A stretch of 7,008 nt of DNA from Gemmatimonadota bacterium (GCA_026706505.1 JAPOYQ010000363.1:1-7008); one strand, 5' to 3'; positions 1-5,099 are shown, counted from the first letter of the stretch. Notes: generated by a model from the letters alone, not told the origin. A program made the numbers and translations.

Positions 1-75
1 GCCGTTGTCGCGCGCTATTTGGCGCAAGTGGTCGTGTTGTTCGTCGGTGAATGGGTAGTGGACTAGGATCTTCAC
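1..75 (-). CDS. Partial CDS, probable D-2-hydroxyacid dehydrogenase N-terminus
   Basis: Only the first 25 codons lie in the window; the gene runs off the left edge. It starts with GTG at 75-73 (minus strand), five bases after a clean GGAGG Shine-Dalgarno (81-85), which makes the start convincing. The peptide begins MKILVHYPFTDEQ and continues DHLRQIARDNG. This beta-strand followed by a 'T/S-D-E-x...L' helix resembles the N-terminus of NAD(P)-dependent D-isomer-specific 2-hydroxyacid dehydrogenases, which interconvert 2-keto acids and D-2-hydroxy acids in the cytoplasm. None of the diagnostic parts (Rossmann GxGxxG, catalytic Arg/Glu/His) is visible, so the family call is inference from 25 residues. 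The gene starts 13 bases after the stop of the upstream kinase gene, so the two are very likely co-transcribed and may be co-regulated. Confidence 0.5.
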   Translation of the reverse strand, partial: MKILVHYPFTDEQHDHLRQIARDNG

Positions 76-88
76 GCGGACCTCCAAA

Positions 89-1090
89 TTAGGTTGAGAA
101 ATGGGATAGGATGTGATCGATGCGATCGGCGAGCGATTGTTCTAGGCGCGGCCCGAAGCGGGTTACCACTTGCGCGGCGGCATAGCAGCCTAAGCGCGCC
201 GCGTCTAAGGGGCTGTATCCGTGGGACAGCCCGTAGAGCACGCCACCGGCGAAGAGATCGCCAGCACCATTGGTGTCGATGGCTTGCACGGGGACGCCGG
301 GGACTTGGTCGTGGACCCCGGCGGCGTACACTAGGGCACCGTCGGCTCCGCACGTTACGTAGGCCGTGCCAACTTGGGAAGCGAGGGATGCGCCGGCGGT
401 TTCGCGGTCGTCGATCCCAGTGCTGACGACCGCTTCCTCTTCGTTGCAGAAGAGCAGATCTACGCCATGTTGCAAGAGCACGTCAAAGCGCGTCCGAAAG
501 GCTCGGACGGCAAAGGGATCGCTCAGGGTCAGGGCGACGGCCGTGCTGTGGCGCTGGGCCATTTGCTGTGCTTGGCACGCGGCGGCAAAGCCGTCTTCCG
601 AGCCAAGAAGATAACCCTCTATATAAAGGTACTGGCTGTCGGCGATAACCTCTTCTTGGAGTTGGGCTGGGCCGATGGCGCTGCTGATGCCTAAGAAGGT
701 GTTGAGGGTGCGGTCGGCGTCGGGAGTAATAAAGACCAAGCACTGGCCGGTCTTGCCCACGCCGCGGTTGGCCGGATGAGTAGCCACGCCGGCTGCTTCG
801 AGATCGCGTTGGTAAAAGTCGCCCCAAGCGTCGCGGCCGGTCAGGCAGGCGTAATAGGCTCGGCCGCCATAACGAGCGACGCCGATGAGGGTATTGGCCA
901 CCGAGCCACCCGAAGCCGAGGCGACCGGCTCGCCGTTGATCGCGGCGGTGAGGTTGCGCTGTCGCGCCTCATCGACGAGGGTCATAACTCCCTTTTCGAT
1001 TTGGTGCTCAGCGAGGAACTCTGAGGCGACTTGATATTGGATGTCCACTAGGGCGTGGCCGACGCCATAGACGTCGTACGTGCGGGCCAT
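89..1090 (-). CDS. PfkB-family carbohydrate/nucleoside kinase (adenosine kinase-like)
   Basis: A 333-residue cytoplasmic kinase of the ribokinase/PfkB superfamily, which uses ATP to phosphorylate a sugar or nucleoside hydroxyl. Family marks are in order. The N-terminal substrate-binding strand VGHALVDI has Asp16. The first PfkB signature, around SGGSVANTLIGVARYGG (60-76), has the Gly-Gly pair and Asn67. The lid-region segment PDADRTLNTFLG is at 123-134. The second signature DTNGAGDLFAGG (272-283) carries the anion hole and catalytic base Asp278, and the C-terminal segment around 301-315 closes the nucleotide/cation site. Length is normal for the family. The N-terminal YDVYGVG.ALVDI and KGVMTLVDE blocks resemble bacterial proteins annotated as adenosine kinase, but the substrate is not settled; these relatives usually have Asn where this protein has His12. 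The ATG at 1090 is preceded by an AAGGAA Shine-Dalgarno. The gene appears to lead an operon with the GTG-started gene downstream. Confidence 0.9.
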   Translation of the reverse strand: MARTYDVYGVGHALVDIQYQVASEFLAEHQIEKGVMTLVDEARQRNLTAAINGEPVASASGGSVANTLIGVARYGGRAYYACLTGRDAWGDFYQRDLEAAGVATHPANRGVGKTGQCLVFITPDADRTLNTFLGISSAIGPAQLQEEVIADSQYLYIEGYLLGSEDGFAAACQAQQMAQRHSTAVALTLSDPFAVRAFRTRFDVLLQHGVDLLFCNEEEAVVSTGIDDRETAGASLASQVGTAYVTCGADGALVYAAGVHDQVPGVPVQAIDTNGAGDLFAGGVLYGLSHGYSPLDAARLGCYAAAQVVTRFGPRLEQSLADRIDHILSHFST

Positions 1091-1110
1091 GGGCTTTCCT
1101 TTGGGTGAAA

Positions 1111-1130
1111 AATAGGCAAAATAACCTATT
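1111..1130. promoter_or_regulatory. Inverted repeat over the kinase -10 box, possible operator
   Basis: AATAGG (1111-1116) and CCTATT (1125-1130) form a perfect 6-bp inverted repeat with an 8-base spacer. It spans the proposed -10 box and transcription start of the kinase operon. This is where a repressor dimer would block RNA polymerase, but no regulator gene lies nearby to support the idea. Confidence 0.35.
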
Positions 1131-1146
1131 CGCTCATAGCTGCCAA
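1118..1146 (-). promoter_or_regulatory. Probable sigma70-type promoter of the PfkB kinase operon
   Basis: On the minus strand, TTGGCA (1146-1141) and TATTTT (1123-1118) are separated by 17 bases. That is a five-of-six -35 box and a four-of-six -10 box at optimal spacing. Transcription would start near 1111, about 20 bases before the kinase ATG, leaving room for the AAGGAA ribosome site. Assigned by eye only. Confidence 0.5.
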
Positions 1147-1169
1147 AGAGGTAAGGGACAAATCTTTGC

Positions 1170-1197
1170 TTGTTTTAATTCGCGCTGAGAATATATT
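1170..1197 (+). promoter_or_regulatory. Probable infC promoter
   Basis: TATATT (1192-1197) is a five-of-six -10 box. The best -35 partner is TTGTTT (1170-1175) at 16 bases, which matches only the TTG. Transcription would start near 1204 and give a leader of about 47 bases before the ATC start codon of infC. Divergent from the kinase promoter in the same 160-base gap. Confidence 0.4.
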
Positions 1198-1205
1198 AAA
1201 AACTC

Positions 1206-1222
1206 TGCGGGAGACGCCCGCG
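1206..1222 (+). other. Small GC hairpin in the infC leader
   Basis: GCGGG (1207-1211) pairs with CCCGC (1217-1221), with a T-G pair outside and a five-base loop. It lies between the proposed infC transcription start and the Shine-Dalgarno (1238-1242). It would form at the very 5' end of the transcript. I see no U tract, so it is not a terminator, and it does not resemble a leader motif I can name. Confidence 0.3.
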
Positions 1223-1237
1223 CTTTCCACCCTTTAC

Positions 1238-1242
1238 GGAGG
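1238..1242 (+). promoter_or_regulatory. infC ribosome binding site deciding the ATC start
   Basis: GGAGG is a strong Shine-Dalgarno, placed eight bases before ATC 1251 in the IF3 reading frame. It is only three bases before an out-of-frame ATG (1246-1248), which is too close for normal initiation. This spacing is the main argument for the ATC start. Confidence 0.85.
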
Positions 1243-1250
1243 TTGATGCA

Positions 1251-1772
1251 ATCGCAGCAAAGAAAAAGAGTTTTACGAGAGTAAACGATGATATTCGCGT
1301 GCCCCAAATCCGACTCATCGGATCCGATGGGGGGCAGGTGGGGATCATCGAAACGGCCCGTGCCTTGGCCATGGCGGAGGAAGCCAATCTCGACCTAGTG
1401 GAAGTGGCCGCCGAAGCGCGCCCGCCGGTCTGCCGGATTATCGACTACGGCAAGTTCCGCTACGACCAAGAGAAAAAGGCCAAGGAAGCGCGCAAGAAGC
1501 AGCAAAACGTGCAAATGAAGGGCATTCGCATCGCCCAACCTACTATTTCCGAACACGACCTCGAATACCGGACAGGCCACATCCGCACGTTTATCGAAAA
1601 GGGAAACCGGGTCAAAGTCAGCGTCCGCTTTCGCGGGCGGCAGATGGCTTACCAGGAACAGGGGTTCCAGCTACTGCAAGATCTAGCTGCCAAGCTCGAG
1701 GATGTAGCCGTCGTCGACCAAGAGCCCAAAATGGAAGGCCGCGAAATGTCGCTCATTCTCAAGCCCCTCTGA
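1251..1772 (+). CDS. infC: Translation initiation factor IF-3, non-standard ATC start
   Basis: IF3 binds the 30S subunit, keeps it free of 50S, and rejects wrong start codons and initiator-tRNA mismatches. Read from ATC at 1251 the product is 173 residues, normal for IF3. It begins M-A-A-K-K-K-S-F-T-R-V-N-D-D-I-R-V-P, with the conserved RVND.IRVP.IRLI opening of the N domain. The signature IDYGKF is at about 64-69, then a Lys/Arg-rich linker (about 73-88). The C domain begins near KGIRI and includes FRGRQMAYQEQG (about 127-138) and the closing PKMEGREM block. The start rests on GGAGG at 1238-1242, eight bases upstream. No ATG, GTG, TTG or CTG occurs in frame between the stop at 1197-1199 and GTG 1299, which would cut off the conserved N-terminus. 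AUU/AUC starts are known for infC and allow IF3 to limit its own synthesis. A terminator follows at once, so rpmI and rplT are not linked here. Confidence 0.93.
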   Translation: MAAKKKSFTRVNDDIRVPQIRLIGSDGGQVGIIETARALAMAEEANLDLVEVAAEARPPVCRIIDYGKFRYDQEKKAKEARKKQQNVQMKGIRIAQPTISEHDLEYRTGHIRTFIEKGNRVKVSVRFRGRQMAYQEQGFQLLQDLAAKLEDVAVVDQEPKMEGREMSLILKPL

Positions 1773-1790
1773 GGTTGGGCCGAGAAGCGC

Positions 1791-1831
1791 AAAAAGGCCG
1801 GTGTCCGCACTGCGGGCGTCGGCCTTTTTTT
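1791..1831 (+). terminator. Strong intrinsic terminator after infC, probably bidirectional
   Basis: An 18-bp stem (1791-1808 with 1812-1829) includes the GGCCG/CGGCC core and a few G-T pairs. It closes on a three-base loop and runs into seven T residues (1825-1831). It starts 18 bases after the infC stop. On the minus strand the same stem is followed by five T residues, so it may also end transcripts of the convergent dioxygenase gene that stops at 1904. Confidence 0.9.
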
Positions 1832-1903
1832 GTTAGTGTACTGTTGACACTACCCGCCTCGTTGGCACTCAGGGGTACAATCTCTTTTTTTAGAGCGGGT
1901 GCT

Positions 1904-2704
1904 TTAGGAGGCGACCAGCACGTGTTCGGCTGCGCCATCGAGGCCGGCGATGACTGGGAAGGACTTCGACTGCGGGCCATTGGCCTTGGGCACGTAGCGC
2001 ACGTGCGGAGAGAAATAGGCGTAGAGCGCGGTGTTGCGCGAGCGGTCGGTCTGGTTGGGGCCGGAACCGTGGACCATCAAGCTGTGGAACAGCACCGCGG
2101 ATCCAGCCGCAAGCGGCACGTCGATCTGGCGCGCGCTGTCGATGTCCTCGCGATTAGTCAGCGGTGCCCCTTGCTTTTGGGCGATGTGGCCCCATTCCTG
2201 CAAGCCCCAATGGTGGCTGCCGGGAATAACCTTGATGCAGCCGTTGTCTGAGGTGGCGTCGTTGAGGGCGATGCTCACGGTCACGAGAGCGGGCGGCTCC
2301 ATTGGCCAATAGGCCGAATCTTGGTGCAGGGCGTGGGCCGAGCCGTGGAAGGCGGGTTTGAGCATGAGGGTACTGCGGAAGAGGAGCAGATCGTCTCCGA
2401 GGAGCGATTGCACGATGGCGACGAGGCGGGGATGGGCCGCGAGTTGGGCAAAGCACGGCGACAGAGCGCGGGTGTTCTCGATTTTGCGCAGGACCGGTAG
2501 GCCGTTGCGGTTTTGGTCCTTAGAAAAAGGCTCGCGCTGAAAGTGGCTGCTGAGTGGGTCTTGGTTGGCCTCTAGGTCGGCAGCTAGTTGGTGCAGGCGT
2601 TGGATCTCGTGCTGGCATTGGGCGACCTCGCGGCTGTTGAGTAGACTAGGAACGATTAAGTAGCCCTGCTGCTCGAAAAAGGCTCGCTGCTCATGTGGGT
2701 CCAT
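1904..2704 (-). CDS. PhyH-family Fe(II)/2-oxoglutarate-dependent dioxygenase
   Basis: A 266-residue protein of the phytanoyl-CoA dioxygenase (PhyH) family, cytoplasmic non-heme iron enzymes that hydroxylate small molecules while converting 2-oxoglutarate and oxygen to succinate and CO2. The N-terminal FFEQQGYLIVPSLL (9-22) is the typical family opening. The facial triad is visible: HQD with His127 and Asp129, and distal His212 in HGSGPN. Arg223, eleven residues after that His (RSRNTALYAY), is placed to bind the 2-oxoglutarate carboxylate. NGCIKVIPGSHHWG (154-167) is the usual loop before the second half of the jelly roll. The ATG at 2704 has GGGAG about eight bases upstream. All metal and cosubstrate residues are present, so it looks active. 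The substrate cannot be read from sequence: members act on acyl-CoAs, amino acids, ectoine and secondary metabolites. It is transcribed alone, divergent from sulP. Confidence 0.92.
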   Translation of the reverse strand: MDPHEQRAFFEQQGYLIVPSLLNSREVAQCQHEIQRLHQLAADLEANQDPLSSHFQREPFSKDQNRNGLPVLRKIENTRALSPCFAQLAAHPRLVAIVQSLLGDDLLLFRSTLMLKPAFHGSAHALHQDSAYWPMEPPALVTVSIALNDATSDNGCIKVIPGSHHWGLQEWGHIAQKQGAPLTNREDIDSARQIDVPLAAGSAVLFHSLMVHGSGPNQTDRSRNTALYAYFSPHVRYVPKANGPQSKSFPVIAGLDGAAEHVLVAS

Positions 2705-2719
2705 GCGGCACTCCCGCTG

Positions 2720-2747
2720 TTGAGGTGTAACCCGCTAAGTGTACACT
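2720..2747 (+). promoter_or_regulatory. Probable promoter of the SulP transporter gene
   Basis: TTGAGG (2720-2725) and TACACT (2742-2747) are separated by 16 bases on the plus strand. Both boxes match consensus at four of six positions, so this is weaker than the opposing promoter. Transcription would start near 2754, about 32 bases before ATG 2786. That agrees with the shorter sulP start. Confidence 0.4.
2738..2747. promoter_or_regulatory. Perfect palindrome shared by two divergent -10 boxes
   Basis: AGTGTACACT is a perfect 10-bp palindrome. Because it is symmetric it supplies TACACT on both strands, and both are correctly spaced from a -35 box. The two polymerases could therefore not occupy the site together. 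It could equally be read as a short operator. Confidence 0.5.
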
Positions 2748-2767
2748 GGTCGCCGACTGGGTGTCAA
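2738..2767 (-). promoter_or_regulatory. Probable promoter of the PhyH dioxygenase gene
   Basis: On the minus strand a perfect TTGACA (2767-2762) is followed after 18 bases by TACACT (2743-2738), a four-of-six -10 box. Transcription would start near 2731, giving a leader of about 27 bases that contains the GGGAG ribosome site. Confidence 0.55.
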
Positions 2768-2785
2768 CCGTCCTCTAGCAAACGC

Positions 2786-4525
2786 ATGAAGCGATTTTTT
2801 CCATTTATCCATTGGCTACCCGAACTCGGCCGGCCAGGCGTCTGGCGCGCCGATGTGGTCGCGGGCCTCACCGTGGCGACGATCCTCGTGCCCCAAGCCA
2901 TGGCCTACGCCGAGTTGGCGGGGTTGCCGCCAGTGTATGGGTTGTACGCGGCCTTTCTGCCGCCGGCCGTAGCCGCGCTCTTTGGCTCTTCCCGGCATTT
3001 GTCCACCGGCCCGGTGGCCATCGCTTCGCTTATCAGCGCGACGACCGTACAGGGGCTTGCTCCCGAGGGCGGTGAGCTATATATCGCCTATTCGCTGGTC
3101 TTGGGCTTGCTAGTCGGCTTGATACGGATTGCCATGGGCGCGTTGCGGTTGGGCTTGCTGATCGATCTGCTGTCTAGCCCGGTCGTCGTCGGCTTTACCA
3201 ATGCCGCGGCCTTTATCATCGTCATCTCCCAATTGCACAAGGTATTTGGTGTGGAACCTCAACAGGGGGGTCATTTGTTGGCGGCCCTCCGCGTCATCGA
3301 CGTGGCGCTGTTAGAGGTCCATTGGCCGACGCTGGGGATGGCGGTGTTGGCCGGGGGACTGTTGGTGGTCTTACGCCGCGGTCGTTGGAAGCTGCCGAGC
3401 ATGTTGACGACGCTGGTGGTCACCACACTCGTTTCTTGGCTGGCTGGATTTAGCGGGGAAGTGGTCGGCGAGGTTCCGCGCGGTTTGCCGCGGCCGTCGG
3501 TGCCGGACTTAGACTTGGAAATCCTGTCTCAACTCTTCGTGGGTGCCTTGACTTTGACCATGCTCGGCCTGATGGAGGCCATGGCCATTGCCAAGACCCT
3601 CGCTGCACGGACGCGGCAGCATCTCGATATCGATCAAGAACTCATCGGCCAGGGTATGGCCAATGTGGTCGGCGGGCTTTTTCAAAGCTATGCGACTTCG
3701 GGCTCGTTCTCGAGGTCGGCCGTCAACTACCAAAGCGGGGCTCGGACGGGTTTTGCATCGGTCGTGGCGTCGTTGGTTATCGCCGCGACCCTGCTCTGGC
3801 TCACACCGCTGTTGTACTATCTGCCGCAAGCTACGCTCGCCGTTGTTATTATCGCCGCTGTCGTCGGCTTGGTACGCATCCAGCCCCTAGTGACTGCTTG
3901 GCGCATTAATGTCCACGACGGGTTAATTGGGGCCGCGACTTTTGTCGGCACGCTCGCCTTGGCACCGGATTTGCACTTGGGGGTTGCCTTCGGCGTGGGA
4001 ACCTCGCTGGTACTCAACTTCTATCGCACCATGCGGCCCCGCGTGGTTTTTCTCGCCCGACACCTCGATGGCACGATGCGCGAAAGCGACGCGGGGCTGA
4101 GGTCGGATCAGCAGATCGCGATCATGCGCTTTGACGGCCAATTGTACTTTGGGTCGGGCCGTTATTTTGAGGATAAAGTACTCGAAACGATCGCTTCGGC
4201 ACCCGAGCTGAGGTACTTGATTCTCGATGCGGACGGGATCAACCGGATCGACGCTTCTGGCGAACAAGCGCTGCGCAACGTGGTCGAACGCCTGCGCGAA
4301 GTCGGACTGGACCTGTACTTCACGCGGGCCAAACGGCAGCTTACCGACGCGCTGGAGCGGTCGGGGCTGATGGATCAGATTGGCCGCGATCACTTTTTTC
4401 GCTGGAACCAACACGCGCTCGACTATCTATGGGCACGGCTCCATCCCGACTACAAGGCGCGGTGTCCGCTCAATGTGCCTCACTCCCAAGAGTCTGGGAA
4501 TGGGGAAATCGAGTATTATATATGA
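2786..4525 (+). CDS. SulP-family anion transporter with STAS domain
   Basis: A 579-residue inner-membrane protein of the SulP (SLC26-like) family, which carries sulfate, bicarbonate or other anions. The family signature is near the N-terminus: PQAMAYAELAGLPP (36-49), continuing with VYGLYAAFLPP, then RHLSTGPVA (70-78). About 10-14 hydrophobic helices follow to about residue 420. A cytoplasmic STAS domain lies at about 440-550, with the DADGINRIDASG loop near 481-492 where related anti-sigma antagonist domains bind nucleotide or are phosphorylated. I chose ATG 2786 (MKRFFPFIHW) because the hydrophobic core begins soon after and the promoter lies just upstream. An in-frame ATG at 2693 would add 31 residues overlapping the dioxygenase start and promoter. 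No clear Shine-Dalgarno precedes 2786. The last 18 or so residues are off-family and contain a palindrome. The substrate is unknown; no carbonic anhydrase or sulfur gene is adjacent. Confidence 0.92.
   Translation: MKRFFPFIHWLPELGRPGVWRADVVAGLTVATILVPQAMAYAELAGLPPVYGLYAAFLPPAVAALFGSSRHLSTGPVAIASLISATTVQGLAPEGGELYIAYSLVLGLLVGLIRIAMGALRLGLLIDLLSSPVVVGFTNAAAFIIVISQLHKVFGVEPQQGGHLLAALRVIDVALLEVHWPTLGMAVLAGGLLVVLRRGRWKLPSMLTTLVVTTLVSWLAGFSGEVVGEVPRGLPRPSVPDLDLEILSQLFVGALTLTMLGLMEAMAIAKTLAARTRQHLDIDQELIGQGMANVVGGLFQSYATSGSFSRSAVNYQSGARTGFASVVASLVIAATLLWLTPLLYYLPQATLAVVIIAAVVGLVRIQPLVTAWRINVHDGLIGAATFVGTLALAPDLHLGVAFGVGTSLVLNFYRTMRPRVVFLARHLDGTMRESDAGLRSDQQIAIMRFDGQLYFGSGRYFEDKVLETIASAPELRYLILDADGINRIDASGEQALRNVVERLREVGLDLYFTRAKRQLTDALERSGLMDQIGRDHFFRWNQHALDYLWARLHPDYKARCPLNVPHSQESGNGEIEYYI
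4484..4499 (+). repeat. Short REP-like palindrome in the sulP 3' end
   Basis: TCCCA (4484-4488) and TGGGA (4495-4499) flank a six-base loop. Read in the sulP frame it gives HSQESGN, close to the HSRESGN peptide often produced when genomic REP-type palindromes are read through. Only one copy is in the window, so membership in a repeat family is inference. Confidence 0.3.
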
Positions 4526-4532
4526 AAGAGAA

Positions 4533-4862
4533 TCAGAACCGCTTGGCGTCGGTGGGGGGATTGTCTGCGGCGGGGGCGTCGTCGGACAGCAACTGGGTGA
4601 AGGAGTCGATGCGGGCATCGGCTCTGTTGAGCAGCGCGTCCTTGTGCTGACGAGCGGTGAGCACTTCTTCGGCGATATTGAGCGCGGCTAAGATGGCGAT
4701 ATCGAGCGGACCTCGATGCCTGACCGTAGCGGCGATCTGCTGCATCTTCTCGTCGAGGTAGGCCGCGGCGAGCCGAATGTACTCGGGGTCTTGGTCCTCG
4801 CTGTTGACGAGGTTATAGGTCTGATTGTAAATGCGGACAGCAACTGGTTGTGATTGCGACAT
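4533..4862 (-). CDS. zapA: Cell division protein ZapA
   Basis: A 109-residue cytoplasmic protein, the same length as E. coli ZapA. ZapA forms dimers and tetramers that bundle FtsZ filaments at the Z ring. The N-terminal globular part, with VAVRIYNQTYNLV (7-19) and then EYIRLAAAYLDEKM (27-40), is the typical ZapA fold. It is followed by a long helix including LDIAILAALNIAEEVL (53-68) and a coiled-coil region to about residue 92, then an acidic, Pro-rich tail. The start at 4862 fits the family N-terminus. There is only a weak GGGA ribosome site, four bases before the ATG and inside a hairpin stem. The gene ends 7 bases from the stop of convergent sulP, with no terminator between them. In many Gram-negative genomes zapA follows pheT or precedes the 6S RNA gene; neither neighbour is here. 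Confidence 0.88.
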   Translation of the reverse strand: MSQSQPVAVRIYNQTYNLVNSEDQDPEYIRLAAAYLDEKMQQIAATVRHRGPLDIAILAALNIAEEVLTARQHKDALLNRADARIDSFTQLLSDDAPAADNPPTDAKRF

Positions 4863-4902
4863 GAGATCCCGGGAGATAAAAAGTGGGGACTCCCGCGATC
4901 TC
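4863..4902 (-). promoter_or_regulatory. Long hairpin abutting the zapA start codon
   Basis: GAGATC-C-CGGGAG (4863-4875) pairs with CTCCCG-C-GATCTC (4890-4902), giving twelve base pairs with one C-C mismatch and a 14-base loop. In the zapA mRNA the stem ends at the base before the AUG and contains the only candidate ribosome site. It could restrict translation. There is no U tract, so it is not a terminator. Confidence 0.55.
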
Positions 4903-4954
4903 CCCTTGTCCCGGAAGCCCCCTCTTTTGCGCGCTAACCACGTGGCAATTAACC

Positions 4955-4983
4955 AATCTATTGGGGCTAGAAATAGTTGTCAA
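4955..4983 (-). promoter_or_regulatory. Probable zapA promoter with A/T-rich upstream element
   Basis: On the minus strand a perfect TTGACA (4983-4978) is 17 bases from TAGATT (4960-4955), a four-of-six -10 box. Transcription would start near 4948, giving a leader of about 85 bases with the hairpin at its 3' end. The -10 box lies inside a short inverted repeat, CCAAT-CT-ATTGG (4953-4964). A/T-rich DNA immediately upstream (4984-5053) would act as an UP element. Confidence 0.55.
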
Positions 4984-5040
4984 CCTACATATTGGATATT
5001 TTTGCGATATTTTACCAAAAAAAATTAAGAAATCGTTTGT

Positions 5041-5078
5041 AAAAAATAAAAAACGGCCAGTGCGAAAATTTGACGGCC
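5041..5078 (-). terminator. Weak terminator-like hairpin facing the minus strand
   Basis: GGCC (5055-5058) and GGCC (5075-5078) can pair, extended by GT/AC with one bulged base. On the minus strand the hairpin is followed by six T, an A and six T (5053-5041). The stem is short and the loop is long. No minus-strand gene lies upstream, so if real it would end an antisense or small RNA from the start of the FAD gene region. Confidence 0.25.
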
Positions 5079-5099
5079 TGTAGAGTGCGTTCTTAGTAT
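5070..5099 (+). promoter_or_regulatory. Possible promoter of the FAD dehydrogenase gene
   Basis: TTGACG (5070-5075) and TAGTAT (5094-5099) are 18 bases apart, matching consensus at five and four of six positions. Transcription would start near 5106, leaving a leader of about 77 bases before ATG 5183. The -35 box overlaps the weak hairpin just upstream. Confidence 0.35.

Noticed and set aside
1299..1301. GTG 1299 as the infC start
   Set aside because: It would remove the conserved RVND.IR opening and has no Shine-Dalgarno, whereas ATC 1251 has both.
1834..1881. TTGACA (1844-1849) and TACAAT (1876-1881) as a plus-strand promoter after infC
   Set aside because: The spacer is 26 bases, far too long, and there is no plus-strand gene to serve. 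TAGTGT/ACACTA around it is a weak inverted repeat only.
1775..2251. A 158-residue plus-strand reading frame antisense to the dioxygenase gene
   Set aside because: It begins in the infC terminator region, has no ribosome site or family resemblance, and overlaps a minus-strand gene with all catalytic residues. It is a shadow frame.
2693..2785. Longer SulP start at ATG 2693
   Set aside because: The extra 31 residues do not resemble the family, overlap the dioxygenase start and would span both divergent promoters. ATG 2786 fits better.
3923..4414. A 163-residue minus-strand frame inside sulP
   Set aside because: It is antisense to the conserved membrane and STAS parts of SulP and shows no recognisable domain. 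Long antisense frames are expected in GC-rich genes.
5048..5063. Resemblance of this stretch to the lacZ/M13 primer region, hinting at vector contamination
   Set aside because: The match is short and interrupted, and the flanks are not vector sequence. Coincidence.
4831..5083. Two short plus-strand frames crossing the zapA promoter region (4831-5028, 4883-5083)
   Set aside because: They run through the hairpin, promoter and A/T tracts with no ribosome site and no recognisable peptide.
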